Source of the DNA: Gammaproteobacteria bacterium
Lineage (GTDB): Bacteria > Pseudomonadota > Gammaproteobacteria > Pseudomonadales > Pseudohongiellaceae
Direction of reading: 5' to 3'
Assembly: GCA_021773355.1 (NCBI GenBank)
Contig: JAJFKE010000049.1
Location: 124,001-188,000 of the forward strand
DNA length: 64,000 nt
Part shown: positions 18,937 through 28,679 of the stretch, piece by piece
Layout: every line of letters begins with the position of its first letter
Numbering within the stretch: the stretch's first letter is position 1
Made by a program: the position numbers and the translations under genes
The notes under the pieces: model-generated
What the model was told of the DNA's origin: nothing
Databases searched by the model: none
The model's input: only the letters and a program-made list of their open reading frames with translations

Positions 18937-19812
18937 ATGGCTAATACCGATGAGGATCTTTCCAGAGAACGTTTTGGTTTCACGGTATTTCTCTCGGCAT
19001 GCGTACACGCAATAATAATTTTAGGCGTTGGTTTTACCTATCTGGAAGAGCTGAACAGCGAGCCCGCCCTTGAAATTACCATGGCTCAGTATCGAAGTGA
19101 GTTCGCCCCCGATGATGCTGACTTTTTGGCGCAAGAAAATCAAATTGGCAGTGGCACCCTGGATTCCAAAGCGGCTCCCAGCACACCCTTCGAATCCGAA
19201 TTTAACGATGATCTTATTCAGGAAGTGGTCCCAGTACCTCAGAGCCGCGAAATAGTTAACGAGATCGAAGTACAAGATACTGCTGTTATTTCCTCTTTTC
19301 AAAACGAACAACAAGTTCAGCAACAACTTGATGAACTCGAAGTTGAAGAGGAGAAGCCAATGTCAGATCAGGCAACACCCAACGAACTGACCCTGGCTAT
19401 TGCAAGCCTGCAGGCACAGCTTGATTTACAACGACAAGCTTATGCCAGGCGTCCGCGAAAATACACTATTTCATCAGCATCGACCAAAAAGAGCCATGAC
19501 GCACTTTATTTAGATAGCTGGCGAAGAAGAATAGAAGCAGTGGGAAATATTAATTATCCTGCCGAAGCCAGACAGCAACAACTTTATGGTAGCCTACGAC
19601 TATTAGTCGCACTGCTACCAAACGGTGACGTGTCAGAAATTCAGATATTGCAATCATCGGGGCATAGTATTCTAGATCAGGCTGCGCTCGAGATCGTCAA
19701 CATGGCTGCTCCGTTCGATCCATTTCCGGAGGCAATGCGAGCCGAAGCTGATATACTGGAAATTATCCGAACTTGGCGCTTCCATGAAGGAAACGCCCTA
19801 ACCAGTTTCTAA
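18937..19812 (+). CDS. tonB: TonB-family energy transducer
   Basis: 291 residues. One N-terminal TM (about 15-36, FTVFLSACVHAIIILGVGF) is followed by an acidic, Q/E-rich periplasmic stretch (about 50-150) rather than the usual Pro-rich one. A C-terminal TonB domain (about 205-285) has NYPAEARQQQLYGSLRLLVAL and a TWRF ending. It spans the periplasm to energise outer-membrane receptors with ExbB/ExbD. No exbBD lie nearby; location after gshB matches the Pseudomonas tonB3 locus, which is linked to twitching motility. Confidence 0.88.
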   Translation: MANTDEDLSRERFGFTVFLSACVHAIIILGVGFTYLEELNSEPALEITMAQYRSEFAPDDADFLAQENQIGSGTLDSKAAPSTPFESEFNDDLIQEVVPVPQSREIVNEIEVQDTAVISSFQNEQQVQQQLDELEVEEEKPMSDQATPNELTLAIASLQAQLDLQRQAYARRPRKYTISSASTKKSHDALYLDSWRRRIEAVGNINYPAEARQQQLYGSLRLLVALLPNGDVSEIQILQSSGHSILDQAALEIVNMAAPFDPFPEAMRAEADILEIIRTWRFHEGNALTSF

Positions 19813-19825
19813 GGACCCTCTGATT
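19809..19825 (+). repeat. Single copy of the dispersed end repeat
   Basis: CTAAGGACCCTCTGATT is an exact 17-bp match to the reverse complement of 7869-7885, the right end of the 257-bp element. It overlaps the TonB stop codon and precedes yqgE. Confidence 0.65.
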
Positions 19826-19858
19826 TTTAACTGCTCTTAATTAGTAACATCAAAGACA

Positions 19859-20437
19859 ATGACCATCGCCAACAGTTCAGACTATTTAGAGAATCAATTC
19901 CTGATTGCTATGCCGCAAATGGGAGATTCCTATTTCTCCAATACGGTCACTTATCTTTGGAAGCACAATAATGATGGCGCACTGGGCATTGTCATTAATA
20001 AACCTTTGCGCGCCAGTGTTGCCGACATTTTCGATGAACTGGAAATCGAATGTGGCGTCGAAGAAGGTCCATTTCGGGAACGGCTGGTGCTGGCGGGCGG
20101 ACCAGTTGAGAGAGACAAAGGTTTTATCATTCACGATGCTGGCAAGTCTTGGGAATCTTCAGTTTGCGTAACCGATGAAATCAGCATTTGTACCTCCAAG
20201 TCCATTCTGGAAGACATAGCTGGAGGCAATGGCCCGGAAAACTATGTAATCGCTTTGGGCTGTGCCGGATGGGATGCAGGTCAATTGGAGCAAGAAATTA
20301 GCGCGAATACCTGGCTGACAACACCGGCCAGTAACGAGCTAATTTTTTCCCAGGACTACGACAAGAAAACACAGCAGGCTGCAGCCATCTTAGGTGTAGA
20401 CTTACAACAACTCTCACCCGCTGCCGGACATTCCTAA
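19859..20437 (+). CDS. yqgE: YqgE/AlgH family protein
   Basis: 192-residue cytoplasmic protein of the AlgH/DUF179 family. It shows FLIAMPQMGDSYFSNTVTYL near the start, GALGIVINKPL, LAGGPV and ALGCAGWDAGQLEQEI. Biochemical function is unsettled; in Pseudomonas it was linked to alginate regulation. It precedes ruvX by 30 bp, the standard arrangement. The TTAAT tail of the repeat lies just upstream. Confidence 0.93.
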   Translation: MTIANSSDYLENQFLIAMPQMGDSYFSNTVTYLWKHNNDGALGIVINKPLRASVADIFDELEIECGVEEGPFRERLVLAGGPVERDKGFIIHDAGKSWESSVCVTDEISICTSKSILEDIAGGNGPENYVIALGCAGWDAGQLEQEISANTWLTTPASNELIFSQDYDKKTQQAAAILGVDLQQLSPAAGHS

Positions 20438-20467
20438 ACAGCTACCAACCTAGGGCTTGATTTCACT

Positions 20468-20929
20468 TTGATTCTAGAAAGCTACCCAGACAATGACCAA
20501 ACTCTCTCCGCTCTGGGCTTCGACTACGGAACCCAGCGAATCGGCATTGCCTTCGGTCAAAGTCTAACCGGCACTGCGAAAGCCATATGTATTTTGAAAG
20601 CGCGAGATGGCATTCCCAATTGGAGGGACATTGAGTCGCTGATTGAAGATTGGAAACCGGATATTTTTGTTGTTGGTCTTCCTTACAATCTAGACGGGTC
20701 TGAAAGTGAGTTGATGGTCAGAGCGGTAAAATTTGCGAACCGCCTCAACGGTCGATTCAATAAACCCAGCTACGGCATGGACGAAAGATTGTCCTCGGCG
20801 GCGGCTGCCCAACAAGTCATCGAGGAAAATAGAGGTTCAAAAAAAAGAGCCGCTATTGATGATATAGCAGCTCAGATTATCCTGGAAGATTGGTTCGCAG
20901 AACTCGCTACTCACAAAAAAACCAAATAG
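20468..20929 (+). CDS. ruvX: YqgF/RuvX Holliday-junction resolvase-like nuclease
   Basis: 153 residues, RNase H-like fold. The catalytic acidic positions lie in GFDYGTQRIGIAFG, the YNLDG motif, DERLSS and DDIAAQIIL. The protein is implicated in 16S rRNA 5' processing in E. coli. No in-frame ATG lies near the expected N-terminus; the TTG at 20468 is the most plausible start. In Pseudomonas pyrR/pyrB/pyrC follow; here the convergent pilT gene follows directly. Confidence 0.93.
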   Translation: MILESYPDNDQTLSALGFDYGTQRIGIAFGQSLTGTAKAICILKARDGIPNWRDIESLIEDWKPDIFVVGLPYNLDGSESELMVRAVKFANRLNGRFNKPSYGMDERLSSAAAAQQVIEENRGSKKRAAIDDIAAQIILEDWFAELATHKKTK

Positions 20930-20944
20930 CGAGTCCGCACTCGC
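20929..20944. terminator. Short hairpin between convergent ruvX and pilT
   Basis: GCGAGT (20929-20934) pairs with ACTCGC (20939-20944) around CCGC. It fills the entire gap between the two convergent stop codons. There is no clear T-run, so it may be only a weak bidirectional terminator. Confidence 0.35.
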
Positions 20945-21979
20945 TTAGAACGAATCAGGCATCTTGGCTTTCGACTTCGCTTCCTCGCGGGTAACCGCAC
21001 CTTTCGCCAGCAAATCTTTCAGACACTGATCCAAGGTTTGCATGCCTACGCCAGCACCGGTTTGTATGGCCGAATACATCTGAGCGACCTTGTCTTCACG
21101 TATTAGATTTCTAATCGCCGAAGTTCCGATCATTATTTCGTGAGCTGCTACCCGACCACCACCAGGTTTCTTCATTAAAGTTTGTGATACTACCGCTTGC
21201 AACGATTCCGATAACATCGATCTAACCATGTCTTTCTCTGCCGCAGGGAATACGTCAATAACCCGGTCGATAGTTTTAGCCGCTGAGGTAGTGTGCAAAG
21301 TGCCAAATACCAGGTGGCCCGTTTCCGCTGCAGTCAATGCCAAGCGAATTGTTTCCAAATCTCGAAGTTCGCCCACCAAAATGATGTCGGGATCTTCACG
21401 TAACGCTGAACGCAGTGCTTCATTAAAGCCATGCGTATCACGGTGTACTTCACGCTGATTCACCAGACACTTCTTGCTTTGATGGACAAATTCTATGGGA
21501 TCCTCGATAGTCAGGATATGTTCGTATTTTGTTTCGTTAATATAGTCAACCATCGCCGCTAGAGTTGTACTCTTACCTGATCCCGTTGGCCCGGTTACAG
21601 CGACTAGCCCGCGAGGTACATCAGATATTGTTCGAAATATCTCTCCCATGCCTAGTTGTTCCATGGTTAATACTTTCGAAGGGATGGTACGAAATACCGC
21701 CGCGGCGCCACGGTTCTGAACGAATGCATTCACACGAAATCGCGCCAGATTAGGGATCTCAAAAGAGAAGTCGGTTTCCCAAAATTCTTCGTAGTCTTTG
21801 CGTTGCTTGTCGTTCATGATTTCATAAATAAGCGAATGAACTTCCTTATGATCCATTTCCGGAACGTTAATGCGGCGAATATCGCCGTCCACACGGATTA
21901 GTGGGGGCATACCGGCCGTTATATGTAAATCTGAGGCGCCTTGTTTAACGCTGAATCCAAGTAATTCTGTAATATCCAT
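20945..21979 (-). CDS. pilT: Type IV pilus retraction ATPase PilT
   Basis: Hexameric cytoplasmic ATPase that powers pilus retraction and twitching. 344 residues, canonical length. It starts MDITELLGFSVKQGASDLHI, with Walker A GPTGSGKST near residue 130, the Asp box LTIEDPIEF, Walker B VGELRDLETI, the His box GHLVFGTLHTT and the AIRNLIRE motif required for retraction. pilU, the usual neighbour, is absent. Divergent from yggS with a 148-bp shared upstream region. Confidence 0.97.
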   Translation of the reverse strand: MDITELLGFSVKQGASDLHITAGMPPLIRVDGDIRRINVPEMDHKEVHSLIYEIMNDKQRKDYEEFWETDFSFEIPNLARFRVNAFVQNRGAAAVFRTIPSKVLTMEQLGMGEIFRTISDVPRGLVAVTGPTGSGKSTTLAAMVDYINETKYEHILTIEDPIEFVHQSKKCLVNQREVHRDTHGFNEALRSALREDPDIILVGELRDLETIRLALTAAETGHLVFGTLHTTSAAKTIDRVIDVFPAAEKDMVRSMLSESLQAVVSQTLMKKPGGGRVAAHEIMIGTSAIRNLIREDKVAQMYSAIQTGAGVGMQTLDQCLKDLLAKGAVTREEAKSKAKMPDSF

Positions 21980-22127
21980 TAGCCTTTCTTACCGCCTTTT
22001 ATAGTTTTTAGTTATTATCCAATTGTGGGGGCGCTGATAGCACTAGCCAACAGTCACAAGCTCACCTATAGTACCTGTCCTTTAGCGAATATCCCATACC
22101 CATCCAGCGCATAATTCAGATCAAAAC

Positions 22128-22811
22128 GTGACCACCATTGCAGAAAATATAGGGCAGCTAAGGCGTCAAATCCGGCAGTTTGAGCAGCAATATGACCGCC
22201 CGGCCGACAGCGTGAATCTTTTGGCGGTGAGCAAGCGGCAGTCTACACAGAAAATTAGAGAAGCGAACCAGGCCGGTTTGCAGGATTTTGGTGAAAACTA
22301 CCTGCAGGAAGCTCTGGAGAAGATTCAGCAATTGCAAGACCTGCGCTTGAACTGGCACTTTATTGGTCCGATTCAGGCAAACAAGACCAAGCCCATAGCC
22401 GAGAATTTCCAGTGGGTACACAGCGTGGGCCGAGCCAAAATAGCGCAGCGGCTAAGTGATCAGCGCAGCAGTGATGAGCCCGCCCTAAACGTCTGTGTAC
22501 AGGTAAAGCTTTCCGATGAGGCGACTAAATCGGGCGTAGCAGTGGCTGAAGCTGAAGCTCTGTGCGACATGATAGAGCAATTGCCGCAGCTGCAATTACG
22601 CGGATTGATGGCTATTCCGGCGGCGCTACCCGACCTGGCCTCGCAGCGTCACTCATTTAGTCTATTGGCGAATGAATTTGCCAGATTGAAAGCTCGATAT
22701 TCGCATCTGGATACTCTGTCCATGGGAATGAGCAACGACTATGAAGCGGCTGTGGCAGAAGGATCCACACTGGTTCGAATTGGCACTGCAATCTTCGGTG
22801 CACGTAGCTGA
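22128..22811 (+). CDS. yggS: YggS-family PLP homeostasis protein
   Basis: 227-residue PLP-binding protein (PLPBP/PROSC family) that buffers pyridoxal phosphate and has no known enzymatic turnover. The PLP lysine lies in LLAVSKRQS, followed by FGENYLQE, WHFIGPIQANK, and the phosphate-binding region LSMGMSNDYEAAVAEGSTLVR (split across the C-terminal barrel). GTG at 22128 is the start. Its location between pilT and proC is strongly conserved. Confidence 0.96.
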   Translation: MTTIAENIGQLRRQIRQFEQQYDRPADSVNLLAVSKRQSTQKIREANQAGLQDFGENYLQEALEKIQQLQDLRLNWHFIGPIQANKTKPIAENFQWVHSVGRAKIAQRLSDQRSSDEPALNVCVQVKLSDEATKSGVAVAEAEALCDMIEQLPQLQLRGLMAIPAALPDLASQRHSFSLLANEFARLKARYSHLDTLSMGMSNDYEAAVAEGSTLVRIGTAIFGARS

Positions 22812-22940
22812 TTCTGAGAGAAGCCTGTAATTCCTAAACTAATGAGTCGCCTTTTAGTAAATACGATAGAATACTGAATCGCGCAGAGTGAACGCTACAG
22901 GGGTGCCTGCGTGACTCTGGACATTGTTGGAGAGAAAATT

Positions 22941-23765
22941 TTGAACAGTACAAAAATAGGCTTTATCGGCGCCGGCAATATGGCCAATAGCCTGATTCGT
23001 GGCCTGACTGCCAAAGGTCTGTCGCCAGACTCCATCTGGGCCAGCGACATTGAAACAAAGAAATTAGACCTGCTGAAGAAAGAATGCGAAATCAATATCG
23101 GCTCCAGTGAAGAACTTGCGCAACAGGCTCAGATCATCGTATTAGCCGTCAAGCCTCAGGTAATGCCACAGGCTTGTCAGGCATTGGCGGCAGAATTGGC
23201 CGGTAGGCCGGTGCTGCTGATATCCATAGCGGCGGGAATTACTGTTTCCCGTTTACAACAATGGTTCGGAGAAACTTCCGCTATAGTGCGGTGTATGCCA
23301 AATACTCCAGCACTAGTAGGCATGGGGGCCAGCGGCCTGTTTGCTAGCCCTCAGGTGAGTCTGGCACAAAAAAAAATAGCCGAAGACATTGTAAGCGCTG
23401 TTGGATTCGTTGCCTGGGTAGAGAAAGAAACAGACATCGATATTGTTACCGCTGTGTCGGGAAGTGGCCCCGCCTATTTCTTCCTGTTTATGGAAGCCAT
23501 GCAGAATACGGCAAAAGAAATGGGCCTTAGCGATCAACTGGCGCGCGATTTAACCTATCATACTGCTGCTGGCGCGGCTGGGCTTGCACAACACAGTGAA
23601 GAAGATATTGCCACCTTGCGCCGTAACGTGACGTCTCCTGGTGGGACCACCGAACAGGCAATATTGCAATTTGAGAGCGGCGGTCTTCGCGATCTGGTAG
23701 GCAAGGCCCTGCAGGCCGCGCGAAAACGTTCCGTAGAACTGGCCGAAGAAACCGATAACACGTAG
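22941..23765 (+). CDS. proC: Pyrroline-5-carboxylate reductase
   Basis: Final step of proline synthesis (NAD(P)H-dependent). The Rossmann motif KIGFIGAGNMANSLI sits right at the N-terminus, with RCMPNTPALVGMGA and the C-terminal signature LRRNVTSPGGTTEQAI. The longest frame begins with GTG at 22911, but TTG at 22941 has a Shine-Dalgarno GGAGAG at 22929-22934 and places the GxGxxA motif where the family has it. From that TTG the protein is 274 residues. Confidence 0.95.
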   Translation: MNSTKIGFIGAGNMANSLIRGLTAKGLSPDSIWASDIETKKLDLLKKECEINIGSSEELAQQAQIIVLAVKPQVMPQACQALAAELAGRPVLLISIAAGITVSRLQQWFGETSAIVRCMPNTPALVGMGASGLFASPQVSLAQKKIAEDIVSAVGFVAWVEKETDIDIVTAVSGSGPAYFFLFMEAMQNTAKEMGLSDQLARDLTYHTAAGAAGLAQHSEEDIATLRRNVTSPGGTTEQAILQFESGGLRDLVGKALQAARKRSVELAEETDNT

Positions 23766-23829
23766 TATTTGCAGGTAGTAAGCGAGGGTGACTTCGACTT
23801 TTCCAGGATAGACATCACGAAAATGGGAT

Positions 23830-24429
23830 ATGGGTGTTATGGGTAGTTCTGCAGCATTAATATTTAGCACGCTTGGAGGGATATATTTACTGGCGCTGCT
23901 ACTACGCTTTCTTCTACAAGTTGCCAAAGCAGATTTTTATAATCCCGTGTCGCAGGCTGTGTTTAGAATCACAGATCCAATGGTACGAATATTTAGAAGT
24001 TTTATTCCTGGCTATAAGGGCATCGATTTTTCCACAATCGTACTCGCGTATCTGGTTGAAGCAGCAGGCATTTGCGTCCTGATTATTCTCTATGGGGGCA
24101 GCATTCCCAGCTTAGGATATGTGGTTACCTGGGCTTTCGTCGGTGTTGTTTACTTTATAGTGAATATTTACTATTGGGCATTACTGGCCTCGATCATTAT
24201 GTCATTTGTTATGATGTTCTCCGGTAGCATGAATCCGCATCCAATATTAAGATTGATTTGGCAGCTGACCGAGCCTGTTATGGCACCAGTGAGAAAAATA
24301 ATTCCACCAATGGGTGGCTTGGATTTTTCTCCCATCTTTATATTCATAGGTATTCAGATTATTCAAAACTTTCTACTAAGCACTTTTGGAATTACCAGCC
24401 AACACGCCATGGTAATTATCGGAATATAG
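23830..24429 (+). CDS. yggT: YggT family membrane protein
   Basis: 199 residues containing two YGGT repeats, each a pair of TM helices around a PR-rich turn (FRITDPMVRIFRSFIP and IWQLTEPVMAPVRKIIPP). The family is implicated in osmotic resistance and membrane protein positioning, though the mechanism is unclear. Follows proC as in most Gammaproteobacteria. An alternative ATG at 23839 would remove three residues. Confidence 0.93.
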   Translation: MGVMGSSAALIFSTLGGIYLLALLLRFLLQVAKADFYNPVSQAVFRITDPMVRIFRSFIPGYKGIDFSTIVLAYLVEAAGICVLIILYGGSIPSLGYVVTWAFVGVVYFIVNIYYWALLASIIMSFVMMFSGSMNPHPILRLIWQLTEPVMAPVRKIIPPMGGLDFSPIFIFIGIQIIQNFLLSTFGITSQHAMVIIGI

Positions 24430-24753
24430 CAATTCCTTGTTCAGATGCCCGAATGCTGAATTAATCGATGCCACACTATCGCTGGAAACGAAGCTCTCTG
24501 TATTTGGACTGTAGCATACAGTCGAAATCCGGAGAGGATCGAATAGTGGGGGCCGGTAGGTGAGTATTTGAAGATACGCATTTCCGCGCCACCGACAGAT
24601 GGTAAGGCGAATAGACATTTACTACGTTTTGGGGAGCCGCGGTTGCACTAGTCAGCGGACATACGACCCGACACAAAAGATTATGCATTGAAAAACCACT
24701 CTCTATTCCAGAGGGTTTGCAACTACCAAGGATATGAGTACCAGTCACTCGCT
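24430..24753. other. Intergenic region upstream of metX
   Basis: 324 bp without a supportable gene. I see no SAM riboswitch, MetJ box series or terminator. A TTG at 24688 is in frame with metX but would add 22 residues not expected in the family. Confidence 0.6.
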
Positions 24754-25956
24754 ATGCCAGAATCAATTCCTATAGACTCGGTTGGCCTGGTTTCCCCACA
24801 GGTTTACAAGTTCGATGAGCCACTAACTCTTCGAAGCGGTAAGGTATTGCCAAATTATCAGCTAGTAGTTGAAACCTATGGTGAACTGAATGCTAGCAAG
24901 ACGAACGCAATTCTAATCTGTCATGCACTAAGCGGTGATCATCATGCCGCCGGTTATCATGATGAGGAAGACAGCAAACCAGGCTGGTGGGATAGCTGCA
25001 TTGGCCCTGGCAAGGCTATAGATACCAATCTTTTCCATGTTGTTAGTTTGAATAATCTGGGAGGTTGTGCCGGAAGCACCGGGCCGGCTTCGATTAATCC
25101 AGAAACCGGGCAATATTACGGCCCCGACTTTCCCGTAGTAACGGTGCGAGACTGGGTGAACAGCCAGCTGCGCTTGATGGACAAGATGGATATCCCGGAA
25201 TGGGCGGCGGTAGTCGGTGGCAGTCTTGGTGGCATGCAAGTACTACGCTGGGCTATTAGCTATCCCGAGCGAGTTCGTCACGCGGTCTGCATCGCCGCGG
25301 CCCCCAAACTTTCGGCGCAGAATATTGCATTTAACGAGGTGGCCAGGCACTCCATCACCAGTGATAGAAACTTTCACAATGGTCGCTATCTGGAAAAAGG
25401 TACTTACCCGAAGCAAGGGCTTATGCTGGCCCGCATGGTTGGCCATATAACCTATCTGTCGGACAGCGCCATGCGCGCAAAATTCGGTAAGTCTGTGTCC
25501 GATTTTGAACAAAACAGTTCAGAGAATTTCGGCAGAGACTTACGCACCGGCACACTGAGCTTCGGATTCAATGTCGATTTTCAGGTTGAAAGTTACCTGC
25601 ATTATCAGGGTGAGCGTTTCTCCGAAAATTTCGATGCGAATACCTATTTGCTTATGACCAAGGCCTTGGATTACTTTGACCCTACTGTGGATTTTGAAGG
25701 TGACTTGTCGAAGGCATTTGCCAACAGCGATTGTAAATTTCTACTCATGTCATTTAGCACCGATTGGCGATTCCCACCGGAACGCTCTCGCGAAATAGTG
25801 AACGCGCTATTAAAGGCTGGCAGAGAAGTGAGCTATCTGGAGATTCAAGCCGACCAGGGCCACGATGCATTCCTGTTAGCAATCCCTCGCTATATAGAGG
25901 CGCTTTCTGCGTACCTGAAAAAAGTGCATGAGCAGAGTGATCAAAATGCGGCCTGA
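24754..25956 (+). CDS. metX: Homoserine O-acyltransferase MetX
   Basis: Alpha/beta-hydrolase fold enzyme that activates homoserine in methionine synthesis; MetX paired with MetW in Gammaproteobacteria may use succinyl- rather than acetyl-CoA. 400 residues from the ATG at 24754 ([16 protein letters not shown]). The catalytic triad is visible: S157 in GGSLGGMQ, D337 in [11 protein letters not shown] and H370 in QGHDAFL. The stop overlaps the metW start by 11 bp, so the two are translated together. Confidence 0.96.
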   Translation: MPESIPIDSVGLVSPQVYKFDEPLTLRSGKVLPNYQLVVETYGELNASKTNAILICHALSGDHHAAGYHDEEDSKPGWWDSCIGPGKAIDTNLFHVVSLNNLGGCAGSTGPASINPETGQYYGPDFPVVTVRDWVNSQLRLMDKMDIPEWAAVVGGSLGGMQVLRWAISYPERVRHAVCIAAAPKLSAQNIAFNEVARHSITSDRNFHNGRYLEKGTYPKQGLMLARMVGHITYLSDSAMRAKFGKSVSDFEQNSSENFGRDLRTGTLSFGFNVDFQVESYLHYQGERFSENFDANTYLLMTKALDYFDPTVDFEGDLSKAFANSDCKFLLMSFSTDWRFPPERSREIVNALLKAGREVSYLEIQADQGHDAFLLAIPRYIEALSAYLKKVHEQSDQNAA

Positions 25957-26539
25957 TTTAGAAATTATTCAACAATGGATAGAGCCTAACAGCAAGGTAT
26001 TGGACCTGGGTTGCGGTGACGGCAGCCTGCTGCATTATTTGCAAACTACGAAGAATGTTCATGGCATCGGCCTGGAGATAGATGAGAAGAATATTCAAAA
26101 CTGCCTAAGACAAGGCACTAATGTTATCGAGCAAAATCTGGACGAGGGGCTTTCGAATTTTCAATCGGCAAGTTTCGATACTGTATTGTTGGCACAAACG
26201 CTACAAGCTCTGAGCAAACCAGATAATCTAATTGATGAGATGCTACGTATTGGCAAGAACGGAATTGTTACATTCCCCAATTTTGGGAACTGGAAGAGCC
26301 GCTTGTATCTCGCCAGTCGAGGACGTATGCCCGTTTCAAAATTCATGCCCCATTCCTGGTACAACACACCGAATATTCATTTCTGCACGGTTCGAGATTT
26401 TGATGCACTGTGCCGTGAGAGAAATATCAAAGTGTTGGCCAGAACGGTGGTTGACCTGGAACATCAGGGCAGCTGGTATATGCGAGCCTGGCCAAACCTG
26501 CTGGGTGAAATTGCGATCTACCACATTAGCAAACAGTAA
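25946..26539 (+). CDS. metW: MetW methyltransferase-like protein
   Basis: 197-residue class I SAM-dependent methyltransferase-like protein needed for methionine synthesis together with MetX. It has [12 protein letters not shown] at the start, SAM motif [13 protein letters not shown], and the family pattern [11 protein letters not shown] plus [11 protein letters not shown]. The start at 25946 overlaps the metX end; an ATG at 25928 is less family-like. Confidence 0.95.
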   Translation: MRPDLEIIQQWIEPNSKVLDLGCGDGSLLHYLQTTKNVHGIGLEIDEKNIQNCLRQGTNVIEQNLDEGLSNFQSASFDTVLLAQTLQALSKPDNLIDEMLRIGKNGIVTFPNFGNWKSRLYLASRGRMPVSKFMPHSWYNTPNIHFCTVRDFDALCRERNIKVLARTVVDLEHQGSWYMRAWPNLLGEIAIYHISKQ

Positions 26540-26560
26540 ACACTGCAAGCGAGACAAGTC

Positions 26561-27163
26561 ATGCGCAAAGTTGTACTAGCCAGCGGCAACGCCGGCAAGC
26601 TGGTTGAACTACAGGCGATACTTGAGCAGAAAGAAATACAACTAATTCCTCAATCTGAATTAGGCGTAAGTGATGCCGACGAAACAGGGCTTAGCTTTGT
26701 CGAGAACGCCTTGATCAAGGCAAGGCATGCCTGCTTGGCCACTGGTTTACCTGCTATCGCCGACGACTCAGGAATAGAGGTGGACGCGTTAAATGGTGAG
26801 CCCGGAATTTATTCTGCGCGCTATGCCGGCTCCCACGGGGCAGCTGCGGACAAGGACAACAACGCCAAACTGTTGAATGAATTGGCAGACGTCGCCGAGG
26901 CCGACCGAAGCGCAAGGTTTCAATGTGTGATCGCTTATTTGCGACACGATAAAGACCCGATGCCATTGATATGTCAGGGAACTTGGGAAGGACGGATTTT
27001 GTTCTCTGCGGATGGTGAGAATGGATTCGGCTACGATCCACTTTTCTATGTACCAACACACGGCTGTGCATCGGCGAAGCTGGATGCGAAAACCAAAAAT
27101 TCAATTAGTCATCGAGGTCAGGCTCTAACACAGCTACTACAATGCTGGAACTCCCACCACTAA
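26561..27163 (+). CDS. rdgB: dITP/XTP pyrophosphatase (Ham1/RdgB)
   Basis: Removes deaminated purine triphosphates from the nucleotide pool. 200 residues, normal. Motifs: LASGNAGKLVEL at the N-terminus, ADDSGIEVDAL with catalytic acids, GFGYDPLFYVP, and SHRGQAL at the C-terminus. Overlaps the hemW start by 22 bp. Confidence 0.97.
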   Translation: MRKVVLASGNAGKLVELQAILEQKEIQLIPQSELGVSDADETGLSFVENALIKARHACLATGLPAIADDSGIEVDALNGEPGIYSARYAGSHGAAADKDNNAKLLNELADVAEADRSARFQCVIAYLRHDKDPMPLICQGTWEGRILFSADGENGFGYDPLFYVPTHGCASAKLDAKTKNSISHRGQALTQLLQCWNSHH

Positions 27164-28281
27164 GTTTATACATTCACATCCCCTGGTGCGTTAAGAAATG
27201 CCCCTACTGCGATTTCAATTCCCATGAAATACAAACAAACTTACCGGAACAAGAATATGTAGAAATTCTCTGTCAGGATTTTGATAGAGATTTCGAATTC
27301 TGTGGCGGCAGGCCCATTCATTCAATTTTTATTGGTGGTGGCACGCCTAGTTTGTTTCAAGCGAAGTCATTCGAAAAGATTCTGCGACATATTCAATCCA
27401 AGACACATTTCAGTAAGGACATGGAGGTAACGCTAGAAGCAAATCCTGGAACTGCGGAGGCGCGAAAGTTTGCGGCCTATCGATCGCTTGGGATAAACCG
27501 CCTTTCTTTAGGCATACAAAGCTTTGATGACAAGCAATTACAAAAGCTGGGGCGTATTCATACATCCGATGAATCCAGAAGGGCCATAGACTTTGCCAGG
27601 AAAGCTGGCTTTGACAACTTCAATCTGGATTTGATGCATGGACTACCGGAGCAAGATATGGAGGCTGCGCTTGCGGATCTACAGACAGCAATTGATTTTG
27701 AGCCACTCCACATCTCCTGGTATCAACTCACTATCGAGCCTAATACAGTTTTCTACGTGCGCCCGCCAAGCCTGCCGGTTGAATCAATATTGGATAAGAT
27801 GGAACAAACTGGAATTGCTTTGCTGGAACAATCCGGGTTCCAGCGTTACGAAGTCTCTGCCTACTCAACGGCAGACAGGCAATCCCAACACAATCTAAAT
27901 TATTGGGAATTTGGTGATTACCTGGGTATTGGTGCAGGCGCCCACGGCAAGATTACGCTGGTGGAAAGCAATGCCATAGTTCGAACACAGAAACATCGGC
28001 AACCCAATCACTATATGCGAAACAGCATCCACACCGAGCGTAGAGTGCAGGACATTGCGGTGGCAGATCGGCCGCTGGAATTTTTGTTAAATGCACTACG
28101 CAGCAGACGCGGATTCACCGAGTCACTGTTTGAGACTCGCACTGGTCTCCCTTTTAGCGCTATAGGAAAGAAGGTAGAATACCTGGTATCAAACGAACTT
28201 CTACAGAAAAACGGCGGCCGAATCTCCGCCTCCGACAAGGGTTACCGACTGCTAAATAGCCTGTTGCAAGAATTTCTATAA
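27142..28281 (+). CDS. hemW: Radical SAM heme chaperone HemW
   Basis: 379 residues. The radical SAM cluster motif CVKKCPYC (IHIPWCVKKCPYCDF) near residue 16 binds a 4Fe-4S cluster; GGGTPSLF and the coproporphyrinogen-dehydrogenase-like C-terminal domain follow. HemW proteins insert heme into respiratory enzymes and are often mis-labelled HemN; the CxxxCxxC without the further HemN residues, and the location after rdgB, support HemW. Confidence 0.95.
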   Translation: MLELPPLSLYIHIPWCVKKCPYCDFNSHEIQTNLPEQEYVEILCQDFDRDFEFCGGRPIHSIFIGGGTPSLFQAKSFEKILRHIQSKTHFSKDMEVTLEANPGTAEARKFAAYRSLGINRLSLGIQSFDDKQLQKLGRIHTSDESRRAIDFARKAGFDNFNLDLMHGLPEQDMEAALADLQTAIDFEPLHISWYQLTIEPNTVFYVRPPSLPVESILDKMEQTGIALLEQSGFQRYEVSAYSTADRQSQHNLNYWEFGDYLGIGAGAHGKITLVESNAIVRTQKHRQPNHYMRNSIHTERRVQDIAVADRPLEFLLNALRSRRGFTESLFETRTGLPFSAIGKKVEYLVSNELLQKNGGRISASDKGYRLLNSLLQEFL

Positions 28282-28290
28282 GGAATCCCC

Positions 28291-28644
28291 ATGGAACATT
28301 TGTACGAGAAGCATTGCGAAGCCTGTCACATGGGAGCTCCCTTGGTAACGGCCGAAGAGTCCAGCGAGCTATTGCTTAAAGTACCTGCCTGGAAGCGAGA
28401 ATTTCACGAGGGCGTGGAGAAACTGATTCGAGAATTTCATTTCGTGGAATTCAAGGACGCTTTCAATTTTACCTACAAGATCGCAACCCTGGCAGAACGA
28501 GAAAAACATCACCCATCGATAATGACAGAATGGGGAAAAGTCACTGTCTATTGGTGGACGCACAAGATCAATGGCCTGCATGTGAACGATTTCATCATGG
28601 CCGCGAAAACTGACATGATCGCTAAACTATCCGCAAAGTCCTGA
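28291..28644 (+). CDS. phhB: 4a-hydroxytetrahydrobiopterin dehydratase (PCD)
   Basis: 117 residues. Pterin carbinolamine dehydratase recycles pterin cofactor of aromatic amino acid hydroxylases. The active-site pattern EREKHHPSI and the WGKVTVYWWTHKINGLH segment are intact. The partner phenylalanine hydroxylase phhA is not nearby. It starts 9 bp after hemW and may be co-transcribed. Confidence 0.93.
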   Translation: MEHLYEKHCEACHMGAPLVTAEESSELLLKVPAWKREFHEGVEKLIREFHFVEFKDAFNFTYKIATLAEREKHHPSIMTEWGKVTVYWWTHKINGLHVNDFIMAAKTDMIAKLSAKS

Positions 28645-28679
28645 TTCTTCGCACACCAATTTCTGGGAACCCCTGATCA

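Noticed and set aside
24430..24753. SAM riboswitch before metX
   Set aside because: No recognisable SAM-I/II/IV core and no expression platform terminator found.
28664..28679. Fifth copy of the dispersed repeat
   Set aside because: Only 13 of 16 bases match, so not listed as a feature.
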